Positions 1-8,215 of a DNA stretch of 14,092 nt are shown in pieces. The notes beneath the pieces were generated by a model. It made no database searches. It was not told the DNA's origin and saw only the letters and a program-made list of their open reading frames with translations. The translations under genes were made by a program, and so were the position numbers. Position 1 is the first letter of the stretch, and each line of letters opens with the position of its first letter. The stretch spans positions 1 through 14,092 of the forward strand of contig JNEM01009164.1 in assembly GCA_000697335.1 (NCBI GenBank), read 5' to 3'. Source of the DNA: Conidiobolus incongruus B7586 (lineage: Eukaryota > Entomophthoromycota > Entomophthoromycetes > Entomophthorales > Conidiobolaceae).

Positions 1-1600
1 ATTTTTTAAATATTAGAAATTTATTAAAAATATGTCAAAAAGTTATAAATAACAAAAAATATATTAATTTTATATTATTTATTAACTTTTATATATTATA
101 TATTAAAAATTATATTTTTATTTTAATTCTAAAATTATAATATTAATTTTTATAATAATATTCAATAAAAAAATATAATATATGAAAATTAATATTAAGG
201 ATATTTTATATAAAATGGCTCTGATATATATTATATAAATATGATCATTCAATATAATTTTATTTTGAAGTATATATAGTATATCCTTTGTAAAATTTGA
301 AAAACACTTACTAATTTAGTAGAAATTTTATAATTAAATTTTTATGTTAATGTAATTTATAATAAAGATTCACAAAATAACTTTAATCATTAATTAAAAT
401 GAAAAGTATTTAATATTATTAAGTTAATAATTGATTTATGAAATTGACTAAAACGAATAGTTTTAATAAACTTTATATATGATTTAAAAATATTACACAA
501 TGACATACTGAAAATATATAAATAAATTATTAGTATAGTTTCAGATAAATTTCTGCTATAGTTTTAAAAAATAAAAAATGATTAATTAATATCAGTTCTA
601 TTGAGTTTTAAGTTTAACAAGAATATTATTTTGAGGAAAATAATACAAATCATGTTAAATGTGTTTTTGATTTATGCATATCATATCAAATGAATGAATG
701 ATTCATGAAAATGCAGTAAAACTTGGAAAAATATCTTATCCAAAAATAATGATTAATTTTTTCTAATTTCGAGAATCGTTGAACCTGGATAAAATCATAT
801 TAAACATAATATTTGTTCAATCCATGCATTATAACTTATATATCATTTCATTCAAGGCAATATTCAATGCATCTATTATTTTTTTTATTTATTAAGAAAA
901 AAAAATCTTAGTGCTTTTAGTAATTGAAAACATTATATATATATCATATGAAAATATAATATTTCATATGATATTTACTATAGGAATATTAAATGATGAT
1001 TTCATACTAAGATATCATTAATGCAATTTGAATAAAGTGTATTGTGGCTAACTTATCAATATAGCAATTTGTTAAGATTTATATTAATTAAAAATAGAAA
1101 TAGATTTTTACTTAACCCTTGACTAAATGAAATAGTTAAATACATACTAAAGTTAAATATTTGATAGACATAACATTTGCTTTTAGCCCTTTATCAATGA
1201 TCTACATGGTATTATCACATTTTTATTGTAAGGGAAAACCGAATGATAATGTTTAAATGTATTCATATTGAACCACGAAAATGGATGACTTCTAAAAATC
1301 AAGTATCTGGTAAAATTTTTTTAGAAATACAGGTTTTTTCTATTTATATAATACATAATTCAAATGTTATATCGAAGGATTTTCCTTAATTTCTACACAC
1401 TTGAACCAAATGCTTCATATTTTTCATAGTATTTCATTTTCTATACTTAGATTTCATTTAGAAAATAAGGATAGAAGTTGTCATAATATAATGGGCCAAT
1501 AAGCATGAGACCCTGTAGTCAAGATTTGTTTACTTTTTTAATGTTACTGAAACCAAAAAGGGAATATTGATAATCAGTTAGAATAGGCTGAGGTTGTGTT
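1..1600. other. AT-rich intergenic spacer, no gene seen
   Basis: This stretch is dominated by A and T runs and has frequent stops in all six frames. I found no coding segment with recognisable protein features, no tRNA-like cloverleaf with a GTTCRA-type T loop, and no long repeat. The only clear local structure is a perfect hairpin at 941-974, listed separately. A CCAAT pentamer lies at 1496-1500, too far from the first gene to assign with confidence. Short unannotated RNA genes or small exons of a gene outside the window cannot be excluded by eye. Confidence 0.6.
941..974. repeat. Perfect inverted repeat (hairpin), 13-bp arms
   Basis: The left arm ATATCATATGAAA (941-953) is the exact reverse complement of the right arm TTTCATATGATAT (962-974), with an 8-nt spacer between them. 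Each arm contains the palindrome CATATG. In DNA this AT-rich, partly palindromic sequence arises easily, so the function is unknown. It could form a cruciform or a terminator-like hairpin, or be a dyad binding site. Confidence 0.6.
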
Positions 1601-1633
1601 ATAATTGACAAAATAATTCACCAAATTATCATC

Positions 1634-1678
1634 ACCCCTCTTTACCCCTCCTCCTAATTAATACTGTGTTATATAAAA
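1634..1678 (+). promoter_or_regulatory. Putative promoter core: tandem CCCCT elements plus TATA-like box
   Basis: Two ACCCCTC heptamers start 10 bp apart (CCCCT at 1635-1639 and 1645-1649), about one helical turn. A TATAAAA box follows at 1672-1678. The C-rich block stands out sharply from the AT-rich surroundings. In yeast, CCCCT/AGGGG is the stress response element bound by Msn2/4-type C2H2 zinc fingers; applying that here is inference. A pyrimidine-rich stretch at about 1700-1750 follows, as is common near fungal transcription starts. This would give the downstream Num1-like gene a leader of roughly 400 nt. Confidence 0.4.
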
Positions 1679-1761
1679 CGACTTCATCCTTAATATAGGC
1701 CCCTTTGTTCTTTGAATTCTTTGATTCTCTGTTTTAACTTCTATTTTTTATCAAAATTTTT

Positions 1762-1776
1762 ATGCTTTGTATATAG
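1762..1776 (+). other. Upstream mini-ORF (4 codons) in the leader of the Num1-like gene
   Basis: ATG CTT TGT ATA TAG is the only ATG I find between the TATA-like box and the main start at 2118. If transcription begins near 1700, ribosomes would meet this four-codon uORF first and have to reinitiate about 340 nt further on. If transcription starts later, for instance near the CCAAT-containing palindrome at 2040-2047, the uORF is irrelevant. Confidence 0.3.
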
Positions 1777-2039
1777 CTTTGGTTTATATCACTTAATTAG
1801 TAGCTTTTAGCATAGTTTTGATCAGTGTTTAGTCCAAATAGTGAGCATTATTCAGATTTTGCGTTTATATATAATACTTCATACGTGATAACTACTAGAT
1901 ACTATTATTTAACTATAATTGATAAAATTGAACTTTCACTGATTATTACTCTCTCCACATTCTAAGCATCTTCATTTGAATACGATCACAATTTCATTCG
2001 CATAAAGCGATATTCACTGAAATTGGATTAAACACACCA

Positions 2040-2047
2040 TTGGCCAA
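2040..2047. promoter_or_regulatory. CCAAT-containing palindrome TTGGCCAA
   Basis: TTGGCCAA is an 8-bp perfect palindrome that carries a CCAAT box on both strands, about 70 bp before the ATG of the Num1-like gene. CCAAT boxes are bound by the conserved HAP/NF-Y complex in fungi. Its closeness to the start codon would suit a short-leader transcript; function is inferred from position and motif only. Confidence 0.3.
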
Positions 2048-2117
2048 TCAAATCTAGTTATCTTAATTACAATCAATTTTGTGTGATAAATTAATTCCAA
2101 CGCATATTTAATAAGAA

Positions 2118-5100
2118 ATGAACCAACAAATTACCTCTTTTTTAGATAAAAGACTCAGGCGAAGATCAAGATCAGTTCACTTCTTCAGCCACGCGTCTAA
2201 AGATCTAGATAATAAGTTTTCCACGCTGTCCAAATCAAACGATATTCTCTCTTTAAAACAACAACTCCTTCAAAGGGAAAAGGAAGCTAATTTGGCTTCT
2301 GAAATCGGCCAAGCCCTATTAAAGCAAAATAAAGATTTACTTAACAAGCTGGATTCCCTAAAAACAGATCAAGATCTTACCAATCTTCACAAAAAGCTGT
2401 CCCTTAGTACTTCAACCCCGTCACTTTCAAGAAGGCCTTCCCAAGAGGAGCTTAATCAGCAGACAATATTGAGGGGTGAACAGGTCAATCAATTCTGTTC
2501 CTTTGTTAACGATCAAGTGATCAGCAAAATCCAGACATTTATTAAAGACTATCAGCAAATTAAAGAGTCTCTTCCCCCAGTCTCATCAGTCGATGTATCA
2601 TTTGCCAATATGCAACAACCTTACGATCATAGCAAAAAGAGAATGTCTAGTATAACCGACGCACTCGATTTGATAGACACACACAAGCCAATTGATCCAA
2701 TCAAGCAAATTGAAGTTAGCACAGATCTCTCCTCCCTACTTATGATCCAAGCCAAAATACTGTCTCGAACAGTCGTTGATACTCGCTCCCAAAAAGACCT
2801 GGTTGAAATGGAGCTCACCAGGAAAGAGTCTGAGTTTCAAAAGCTATTCGACGACTACACCAAACTTTATAATGACCATACCTCGGTATTAGACAAGGTA
2901 TGGGACTTAGAACTGCATATTCAGCAACTCAATAATCAAGTGGATGATCTAACTAAAACCAATTCACAGCTCGTTCATGATAATGATCTTCTGTTGAAGC
3001 GCATTCAATCTGCTACAGACACCATTGACAGACTCAAAGAGCGCGAAAACGATCTCAGTGACTCTTTAACCAAAGAGATGCGCAAACATGTTAAAGATAC
3101 CCAACAATTAAGAGAGACCATCTTAAAGTTACAGCAAGATCTATCACATTTTGAAAGAGAAAACAACCTCCCAGTCGGATTTGAAACCAAATCCTCACTC
3201 ACTTCACTAGTTCATCATCAGGAAGAGATTCTCTCTGAACATGATGATCAAGAAAGTATTCAGTCCAGTTATCATAGCCTTAACGACCCTCATCTCAACA
3301 ACGACATCTCTCTACACCACATCACTCCCAGCTCAGAAAGCCCAATCGAGCCAGATTTACTTCTAACATCAATTCATTCATCTCCATCTTACCAAAAGCA
3401 CAATACTTTCAAACCCCAATTGTCTCCACCCAAGTCAGGATCTTATCAGTTACACAAAATGCCTTCTAAAGCATTTTCAATTACCGATAGCGGCTATTCG
3501 GGCTCTGTGCAAAACTCATTCCTTGATTCCAAATCCCCTACCAGCCCTCACTTCCAGCATCTTTCTAGACTAACTATCGATCACTCTTCCCATCAAGATG
3601 ATTTAGGCAATCCATCGTGCGTTCACGAGTTGGATGGCCCCTCGCAGGAACCCATATCCACTCTCTCACTGGATTCCGATCAGAGCTATCGTGATCGTAT
3701 CACCAACGATGACTCCACAGCTGGCATGGAAGCATCCTTCTTCTGTATGAACTCGCATCCAACATCCACCCTGACATTCAAAGAAAAAGTAGCACACTCC
3801 GCCTCGTCTACATATGACAGACCCCTTTCTGAACTCATCTCTATGTCTCACAACATCCAATCCACTGAATCTCCATCCGACAAGTATCAATCAGACATTG
3901 AAAGCGCTATGAATCAGCTCACATCCCATTCCAAGTCCAAGCTCCATGGTTCCCGTAAGAAGCACACCAAGCCCAGAGCTCTTTCCTACTGCCCATCCAA
4001 TGATTTTTCCGTCATTTCCGAAGATGAAGCTTCTCTGCATAATCCTATCCTTGCTTCTGAGGTTGTAAGACACAAATCAACCAAAAAATCTTCCAGAACT
4101 TCATTCCAGCCCATGCTCAGTGAAGAGGATCTTGGTCACTCCAGATCTTCTTACAACTCAAGATTATCACTACGAAGATCATCTAAAAGTATCACCAATG
4201 CAAGTACAGTCAAGCATAGAATGAGCATTGGATGCTCACTTCCCAATCGAGAAGAACCCCACAGTGATGTTTTCAAAATGAATACTTTCAAATTGATTAC
4301 TAAGACCATGAACAAAAAGCGCAACTCAGTTAATCCCGAGATAAGCCATAGTACCACTGGAAAGGTCATTGAGCAGCTCACCTCTGATCCCAAGTTGCAG
4401 CCCATTGCAACGAGAATCTTCGAATTGGGAGATAAAATAATATATCAAGAAATTGTCAAAGCTCACCAAACTGTATTATACGAAGAAGAAGCTTTCTCTA
4501 GCAACAATGAATGTACTACGTGTGTCAACTGTCGAAGACTCTCTCATCAGCAGGCTCAGCCCTTCAACCAACCATCCCCCAACAGCCAATCCACCTCTAA
4601 TCTCTATAGTAATCCCAATCAGAGTACAAGGACTAAACTTGATCTGAAACTCGTTCCAACCAATCTAACTTCATCATTCCATCCAGTTGCTGAGGTTGAT
4701 ACAGAGATGGAAGAAGAAGATCTTAGCAGTGATCTGAATCCACCCAAGCCATCCTTTTTCTCATTGGATCCTCCAAAAGCTGATTTGGACTCTCCAACAG
4801 TCCCAAAGATTTCTACTTCTCCCCATCATCGTGCACTCTCTTCTTCAAACCCACTTGCGAACTTAGGCATACCAATGGGTATTCAATCTACCCCTGCTCT
4901 TAATCTCACTCATCGTCCAGTTCCAATCCATGCCACAAACACGAATCCGTTAAAAGATCAAGCTAGCATGATGCCAAGTAGTGTGATGGAACGCAATCTT
5001 TCTGATGACGACAGCAGGCTAATGATCTATGCATCTATCAGTGAAGCAATCCAGGAGGTGATGCAAGGAGAATTTATGTGGAAATCCACTACCAAAAGTT

Positions 5101-5606
5101 TGTTAAATCCAACAGAAAAGAGGCATTTGCGATTCTTCTGGGTGAATCCACAGTCTCGAATCCTCTACTGGTCGGTTAAGAATCCTGGCACTGAGCGAAG
5201 CTTATACATCAAAGAATCCAGCTCATCGCCCAGTGGAAAGAGTCAAATAGCAAAATCTGCACTCATTGTTGGAGTTAGTCTTGTAGCTGATGTCATTGAA
5301 GATCCCAAATCCGAATTGAACAACTCACGCGAGACTCCTCCACCATTGTCCATTGTCATCAGAACTAATCGCCGAAGCATTAAGATTAAGGCTCAATCGG
5401 AGACCAGACACGGTATTTGGATGATGGCTTTAAATTATCTCCAAACTACAGTTCCAACACATCTTGGTGGAACCAATGGCTCTTCCGAAGTCACAGGAGT
5501 ACATCGACCAGATTTTGCACTCGGCTTAACCCCGCCTCAGAGCAGTCCATTCATGGGTAATAGCTTTGGTAGCTTGAAAAGGAACTCACAAATTGTTTCA
5601 TGGTAA
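2118..5606 (+). CDS. num1: Num1/Mcp5/ApsA-family cortical anchor protein (coiled coil plus C-terminal PH domain)
   Basis: This intronless gene encodes 1162 residues. Residues about 976-1112 form a PH domain of the Num1/Mcp5 type: GEFMWK near 984-989, then RHLRFFWVNP, RILYWS, a KS..I.GV segment, an RSIKIKA strand and a closing W-MMALNYL helix. In yeasts and Aspergillus this domain binds PI(4,5)P2 at the plasma membrane, and the protein anchors dynein and mitochondria for nuclear or spindle movement. The N-terminus has a basic stretch (KRLRRRSRS, 11-19), a short coiled coil at about 42-85 with a CC1-box-like motif (LASEIGQALL, 59-68), and a long coiled coil at about 225-348. The middle (350-750 and 810-970) is Ser/Thr/Pro-rich and probably disordered, with basic RRS-type phosphorylation motifs. 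A helical block at about 755-793 precedes a C799-x2-C802-x2-C805 cluster. I see no long tandem repeats such as those of S. cerevisiae Num1. ATG 2118 is the first in-frame start after stop-rich DNA. Confidence 0.88.
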   Translation: MNQQITSFLDKRLRRRSRSVHFFSHASKDLDNKFSTLSKSNDILSLKQQLLQREKEANLASEIGQALLKQNKDLLNKLDSLKTDQDLTNLHKKLSLSTSTPSLSRRPSQEELNQQTILRGEQVNQFCSFVNDQVISKIQTFIKDYQQIKESLPPVSSVDVSFANMQQPYDHSKKRMSSITDALDLIDTHKPIDPIKQIEVSTDLSSLLMIQAKILSRTVVDTRSQKDLVEMELTRKESEFQKLFDDYTKLYNDHTSVLDKVWDLELHIQQLNNQVDDLTKTNSQLVHDNDLLLKRIQSATDTIDRLKERENDLSDSLTKEMRKHVKDTQQLRETILKLQQDLSHFERENNLPVGFETKSSLTSLVHHQEEILSEHDDQESIQSSYHSLNDPHLNNDISLHHITPSSESPIEPDLLLTSIHSSPSYQKHNTFKPQLSPPKSGSYQLHKMPSKAFSITDSGYSGSVQNSFLDSKSPTSPHFQHLSRLTIDHSSHQDDLGNPSCVHELDGPSQEPISTLSLDSDQSYRDRITNDDSTAGMEASFFCMNSHPTSTLTFKEKVAHSASSTYDRPLSELISMSHNIQSTESPSDKYQSDIESAMNQLTSHSKSKLHGSRKKHTKPRALSYCPSNDFSVISEDEASLHNPILASEVVRHKSTKKSSRTSFQPMLSEEDLGHSRSSYNSRLSLRRSSKSITNASTVKHRMSIGCSLPNREEPHSDVFKMNTFKLITKTMNKKRNSVNPEISHSTTGKVIEQLTSDPKLQPIATRIFELGDKIIYQEIVKAHQTVLYEEEAFSSNNECTTCVNCRRLSHQQAQPFNQPSPNSQSTSNLYSNPNQSTRTKLDLKLVPTNLTSSFHPVAEVDTEMEEEDLSSDLNPPKPSFFSLDPPKADLDSPTVPKISTSPHHRALSSSNPLANLGIPMGIQSTPALNLTHRPVPIHATNTNPLKDQASMMPSSVMERNLSDDDSRLMIYASISEAIQEVMQGEFMWKSTTKSLLNPTEKRHLRFFWVNPQSRILYWSVKNPGTERSLYIKESSSSPSGKSQIAKSALIVGVSLVADVIEDPKSELNNSRETPPPLSIVIRTNRRSIKIKAQSETRHGIWMMALNYLQTTVPTHLGGTNGSSEVTGVHRPDFALGLTPPQSSPFMGNSFGSLKRNSQIVSW

Positions 5607-6227
5607 AGCACTTCAACAAGTTTAAAGATCTTTGAAAGATCCATTGTATCAAATATCATCACCTTCGCTTTTATTCATCTATTTTAGTCATAGTTTTTTA
5701 AATACATCAATAAAATAATTAATAAACAAAATATATATCATATCCCGCTAACTATGATTTAGTGCTTTATGAATATACTATGTTCATCAAATTCTTTATA
5801 TGTTTAAATCAACATTAAAACTTATATACACTTCAATATTGTTAAATTTAATACTATTTTTTAAATAAACATAAATATGCAAATATTTAAAAATAATAAA
5901 TCAAAATCACTTGAATTAAGTGAATTTAAAAATACACTCATTAATTGTAATACAGCTCTAAAAGGAGTTAGCGATATTCTATATATAATGTACTAATTTT
6001 ATATTTCCAATTAATCTATTCTTAATTGAATTCATTAACTATTTTATATTAAAGTGAATATATAATCTATTAGGATTTGACATTAAAATTTAATATTAGT
6101 AAAATATTAAACATTTTAATGTATTAGTTTGATTCTAAAAATGAATATTACGATAAAATATAATTTATACAAACTATATGATTTTTATGAGATATTGTAA
6201 TATATTAAAAATAGAATGACAATTTTA
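5607..6227. other. Convergent AT-rich spacer between the num1-like and TDP1-like genes
   Basis: Both neighbouring genes end here, transcribed towards each other. Apart from the AATAAA hexamers on the plus strand I see no feature. I searched the minus strand for a further Tdp1 exon carrying the family's usual C-terminal Pro/Trp-containing tail and found no convincing one. On the minus strand an AATAAA hexamer (plus coordinates 6224-6229) overlaps the TDP1-like stop codon. Confidence 0.5.
5709..5726 (+). terminator. Candidate polyadenylation signals of the Num1-like gene
   Basis: Two AATAAA hexamers occur at 5709-5714 and 5721-5726, about 100-120 nt after the stop codon at 5606. This is a sensible distance for 3' end formation. 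The surrounding DNA is so AT-rich that the hexamer also occurs by chance, so this is a positional inference. Confidence 0.35.
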
Positions 6228-8026
6228 TTATATTGAAAGAAGTAATTTTTTAGATTGAATAGTTGAAATGATAGAAACTAATTCTTCGTAATGTTTAAAA
6301 GTTTCAAAAGGGAGTACAATACCTAATTCGTAATTATTCATTTTTAACTCATAATTCGTATTATCCGTGCCTTTAATGGTTTTTCCCCAAGCTGAGCTTG
6401 ATAAATTATGACTACCCACGTATAGAAAACCATCCGAGGTTGATTCAGATGAAAGATTATGATTCAAGAATAACATTAATTTTGATCTTGAGAATATGCC
6501 CTCATAGAAAATTGAATAATCCTGGAATTTTTTGAAATTTTTAAAATTGTTGAAATTTAATTTTAGTTGGGCATGGTCAGGATGTTTGAAAAAGTTGGGA
6601 AAATGAATTTTGGTTAAGCTCTGGAATTGACTTGATGATTGAATAGCTTCATCCTCTATTTGATCCAATCCTCTCGTGCTTAGGTTGAATTCTTTGAGCC
6701 ATTCTAAATTCAATTGACCCAAGGAAGGACACTGTAATTATTAATTAATAGAATATAAATTAATTGATCATTATCTTACCAAATAATGATTAAATCCTAT
6801 CGAATTATTTGATTGGACAAGTTGATTAGAATGGATAATATTATATAAGCCACGATGGCCATATAAATTAGATCCGTGGAGCTGTGTTGTTCCAGGAATT
6901 GAAGTCAGCATCCATCCCTGAAAATAGTGATGAGTATATTATTTTGGTATTATTAGCTAATATTACTTTAGCGTTAGAGAAATCATAATAATTTAATGTT
7001 TGAACCCAGTCTCTAGGTAAATTTAGTCTGACTAGTGTATCAGTCAATCTCTCTTTATACCCAAAGGGTTTTATTGGTGGTTTTTGTGTCGTAGAGTCCA
7101 TTATCAAAAAGTCTTGAATATATAAGATCTAGAATTGAAAGTCGATTAGACAAAAAGAAAGTGAATTTGAAGAGCAGCGTTTACATTGTGTGTCGAATAC
7201 CAATCAGAATAAATAAAATCTGGAGAACCAATAACAATCCTTATAAAATCATCAAAATATAAGATCTATATTGAAAGTAAATTATATATCAAATATTATA
7301 AAAATTTGACAATTACCATAAATTTAGAATGAAGGCTAAATGAACCTCCAATATTAGGAGGACACGATGGATAGTGAAAATTAAGATTATTCCTCCTATC
7401 TTGAATCCTTTTAAACACATCAATCTCCTACAAAGGTTATATTAATAGAAATGAAATATAATCAAATAAAAATAAATTACTGGTGGTGAATTTTGAGCTG
7501 GTATTGGTCGGTTTTTAATAATTTGAATAGGGATATCATTTGGAAAATGATGTTCAAAAAAATTAGGTTCCTATATTTAACAAATGCTACCATAAATAAT
7601 TCATTACAATTTCAAAATGATATAGTCATAAAATTAAATATTACCATCTGATAATAAACCAATATGGCAGCTTTTAATTTATCCTATATTGATTTATGGT
7701 TCAATAAAATAAAATAACATTGGATATTAAAATAAATAATTGTACTTGATTTAATATTGATTTTAAAACTCTTTTGTTTTTAGACAGATGGTAACCTCCA
7801 TAAGGATTAGTATTTAAAGGTTGAGTAAACCGAATATTCCCACTGTAGTATTGAGGTAATTCTAAACAAGGATTTTGTTAATGATTTAATGATATCAGGG
7901 TAATATATCCTTACCAGCACTTTTAAAACTAGTAGTACTAAATTTTGATAATATAATATTAACTAATTTTTTATTAAAACATGTATATCGTGGCTTGTAA
8001 ATGGAATGATGAATGGGTAAATTCAT
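6228..8026 (-). CDS. TDP1: Tyrosyl-DNA phosphodiesterase 1 homologue, nine exons, with altered catalytic residues
   Basis: Tdp1 is a nuclear phospholipase-D-fold enzyme that hydrolyses topoisomerase I-DNA 3'-phosphotyrosyl bonds. I rebuilt the coding sequence as complement(join(6228..6731, 6780..6917, 6967..7128, 7185..7265, 7317..7427, 7481..7570, 7645..7683, 7746..7861, 7915..8026)), 450 residues. All eight introns are GT-AG, 48-74 bp, and every junction keeps frame; seven are phase 0 and the first is phase 1. Family landmarks: LHSKFM (HKN motif 1, H152 and K154), VIGSPDFIYSDW (about 168-179), WMLTSIPG followed by YGHRG, SRSK (motif 2, 364-367), then GSHNLSSSAWGK with N392, and NNYELGIVLP. 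Two expected catalytic residues differ: D172 instead of Asn in motif 1, and R365 instead of His in motif 2. The protein ends soon after YELGIVLP, without the family's usual tail of roughly 60 residues. The start at 8026 (M in KIMNLP) is the first ATG in the open first exon, whose acceptor CAG (8045-8047) hints at an upstream exon. Clean splicing and open frame argue for an expressed gene; catalysis is doubtful. Confidence 0.85.
7120..7142. repeat. Splice-junction repeat, copy A
   Basis: This 23-nt segment contains ATATAAGATCTA, two bases, then ATTGAAAGT. It spans the 3' splice site of intron 7129-7184 of the TDP1-like gene, from the pyrimidine tract through TAG into the first codons (Ile-Leu-Tyr) of the next exon. 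Copy B at 7257-7278 is identical except that the two central bases are replaced by one. Confidence 0.75.
7257..7278. repeat. Splice-junction repeat, copy B
   Basis: This 22-nt segment (ATATAAGATCTA, one base, ATTGAAAGT) spans the 3' splice site of intron 7266-7316 and begins its exon with the same Ile-Leu-Tyr codons as copy A. The two copies lie 137 bp apart, exactly one exon (81 bp) plus one intron (56 bp), and occupy the same position relative to their splice sites. Confidence 0.75.
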
Positions 8027-8172
8027 TATTTTTGATTCTTCGATCTGATACAAAAACTCTATTTATTAATTATTATATATTTTTTTATAAAGAATTTAAA
8101 TAGAATATGTCATTATTATCAACTATCATCTAATTTGTTTGATATCAAAGGAGATAGGGTATATTTATTTAC

Positions 8173-8215
8173 CAATAAAGTCAATCTTATCTCAATACAA
8201 TTATGGGATTTCACT
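8173..8215 (-). other. Possible extra 5' exon of the TDP1-like gene
   Basis: On the minus strand a short open segment (codons for VKSHNCIEI and a few more) ends in a GTAAAT donor (intron side at 8172) that would join in phase 0 to the acceptor CAG at 8045-8047. The resulting intron would be 128 bp, longer than the other introns in this gene. The upstream side is unclear: the TAG acceptor at 8216-8218 and the nearest upstream donor do not give a continuous frame. It is either a real exon whose partner I cannot place or a chance open segment. Confidence 0.25.

Noticed and set aside
991-1080. Possible C/D box snoRNA (ATGATGA near 991-1000)
   Set aside because: No CTGA D box with flanking complementary ends was found at a suitable distance.
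2627-4405. Several minus-strand ORFs of 60-84 codons opposite the num1-like gene
   Set aside because: Their translations have no recognisable motifs and they are explained as antisense shadows of a long coding sequence.
4453-4647. Plus-strand ORF of 64 codons inside the num1-like gene
   Set aside because: It lies in another frame of a well-supported coding sequence, has no promoter or domain, and is an overlap shadow.
6868-6966. Reading straight through the ORF at 6868-7107 as a separate protein
   Set aside because: The last part of that ORF is intron 6918-6966 and an out-of-frame stretch of the next exon. Splicing restores the Tdp1 motif WMLTSIPG, so this is part of one gene.
6228-8026. 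Calling the TDP1-like locus a pseudogene
   Set aside because: Eight splice junctions and nine exons keep a continuous frame, which is unexpected under neutral decay. The catalytic substitutions are noted instead.
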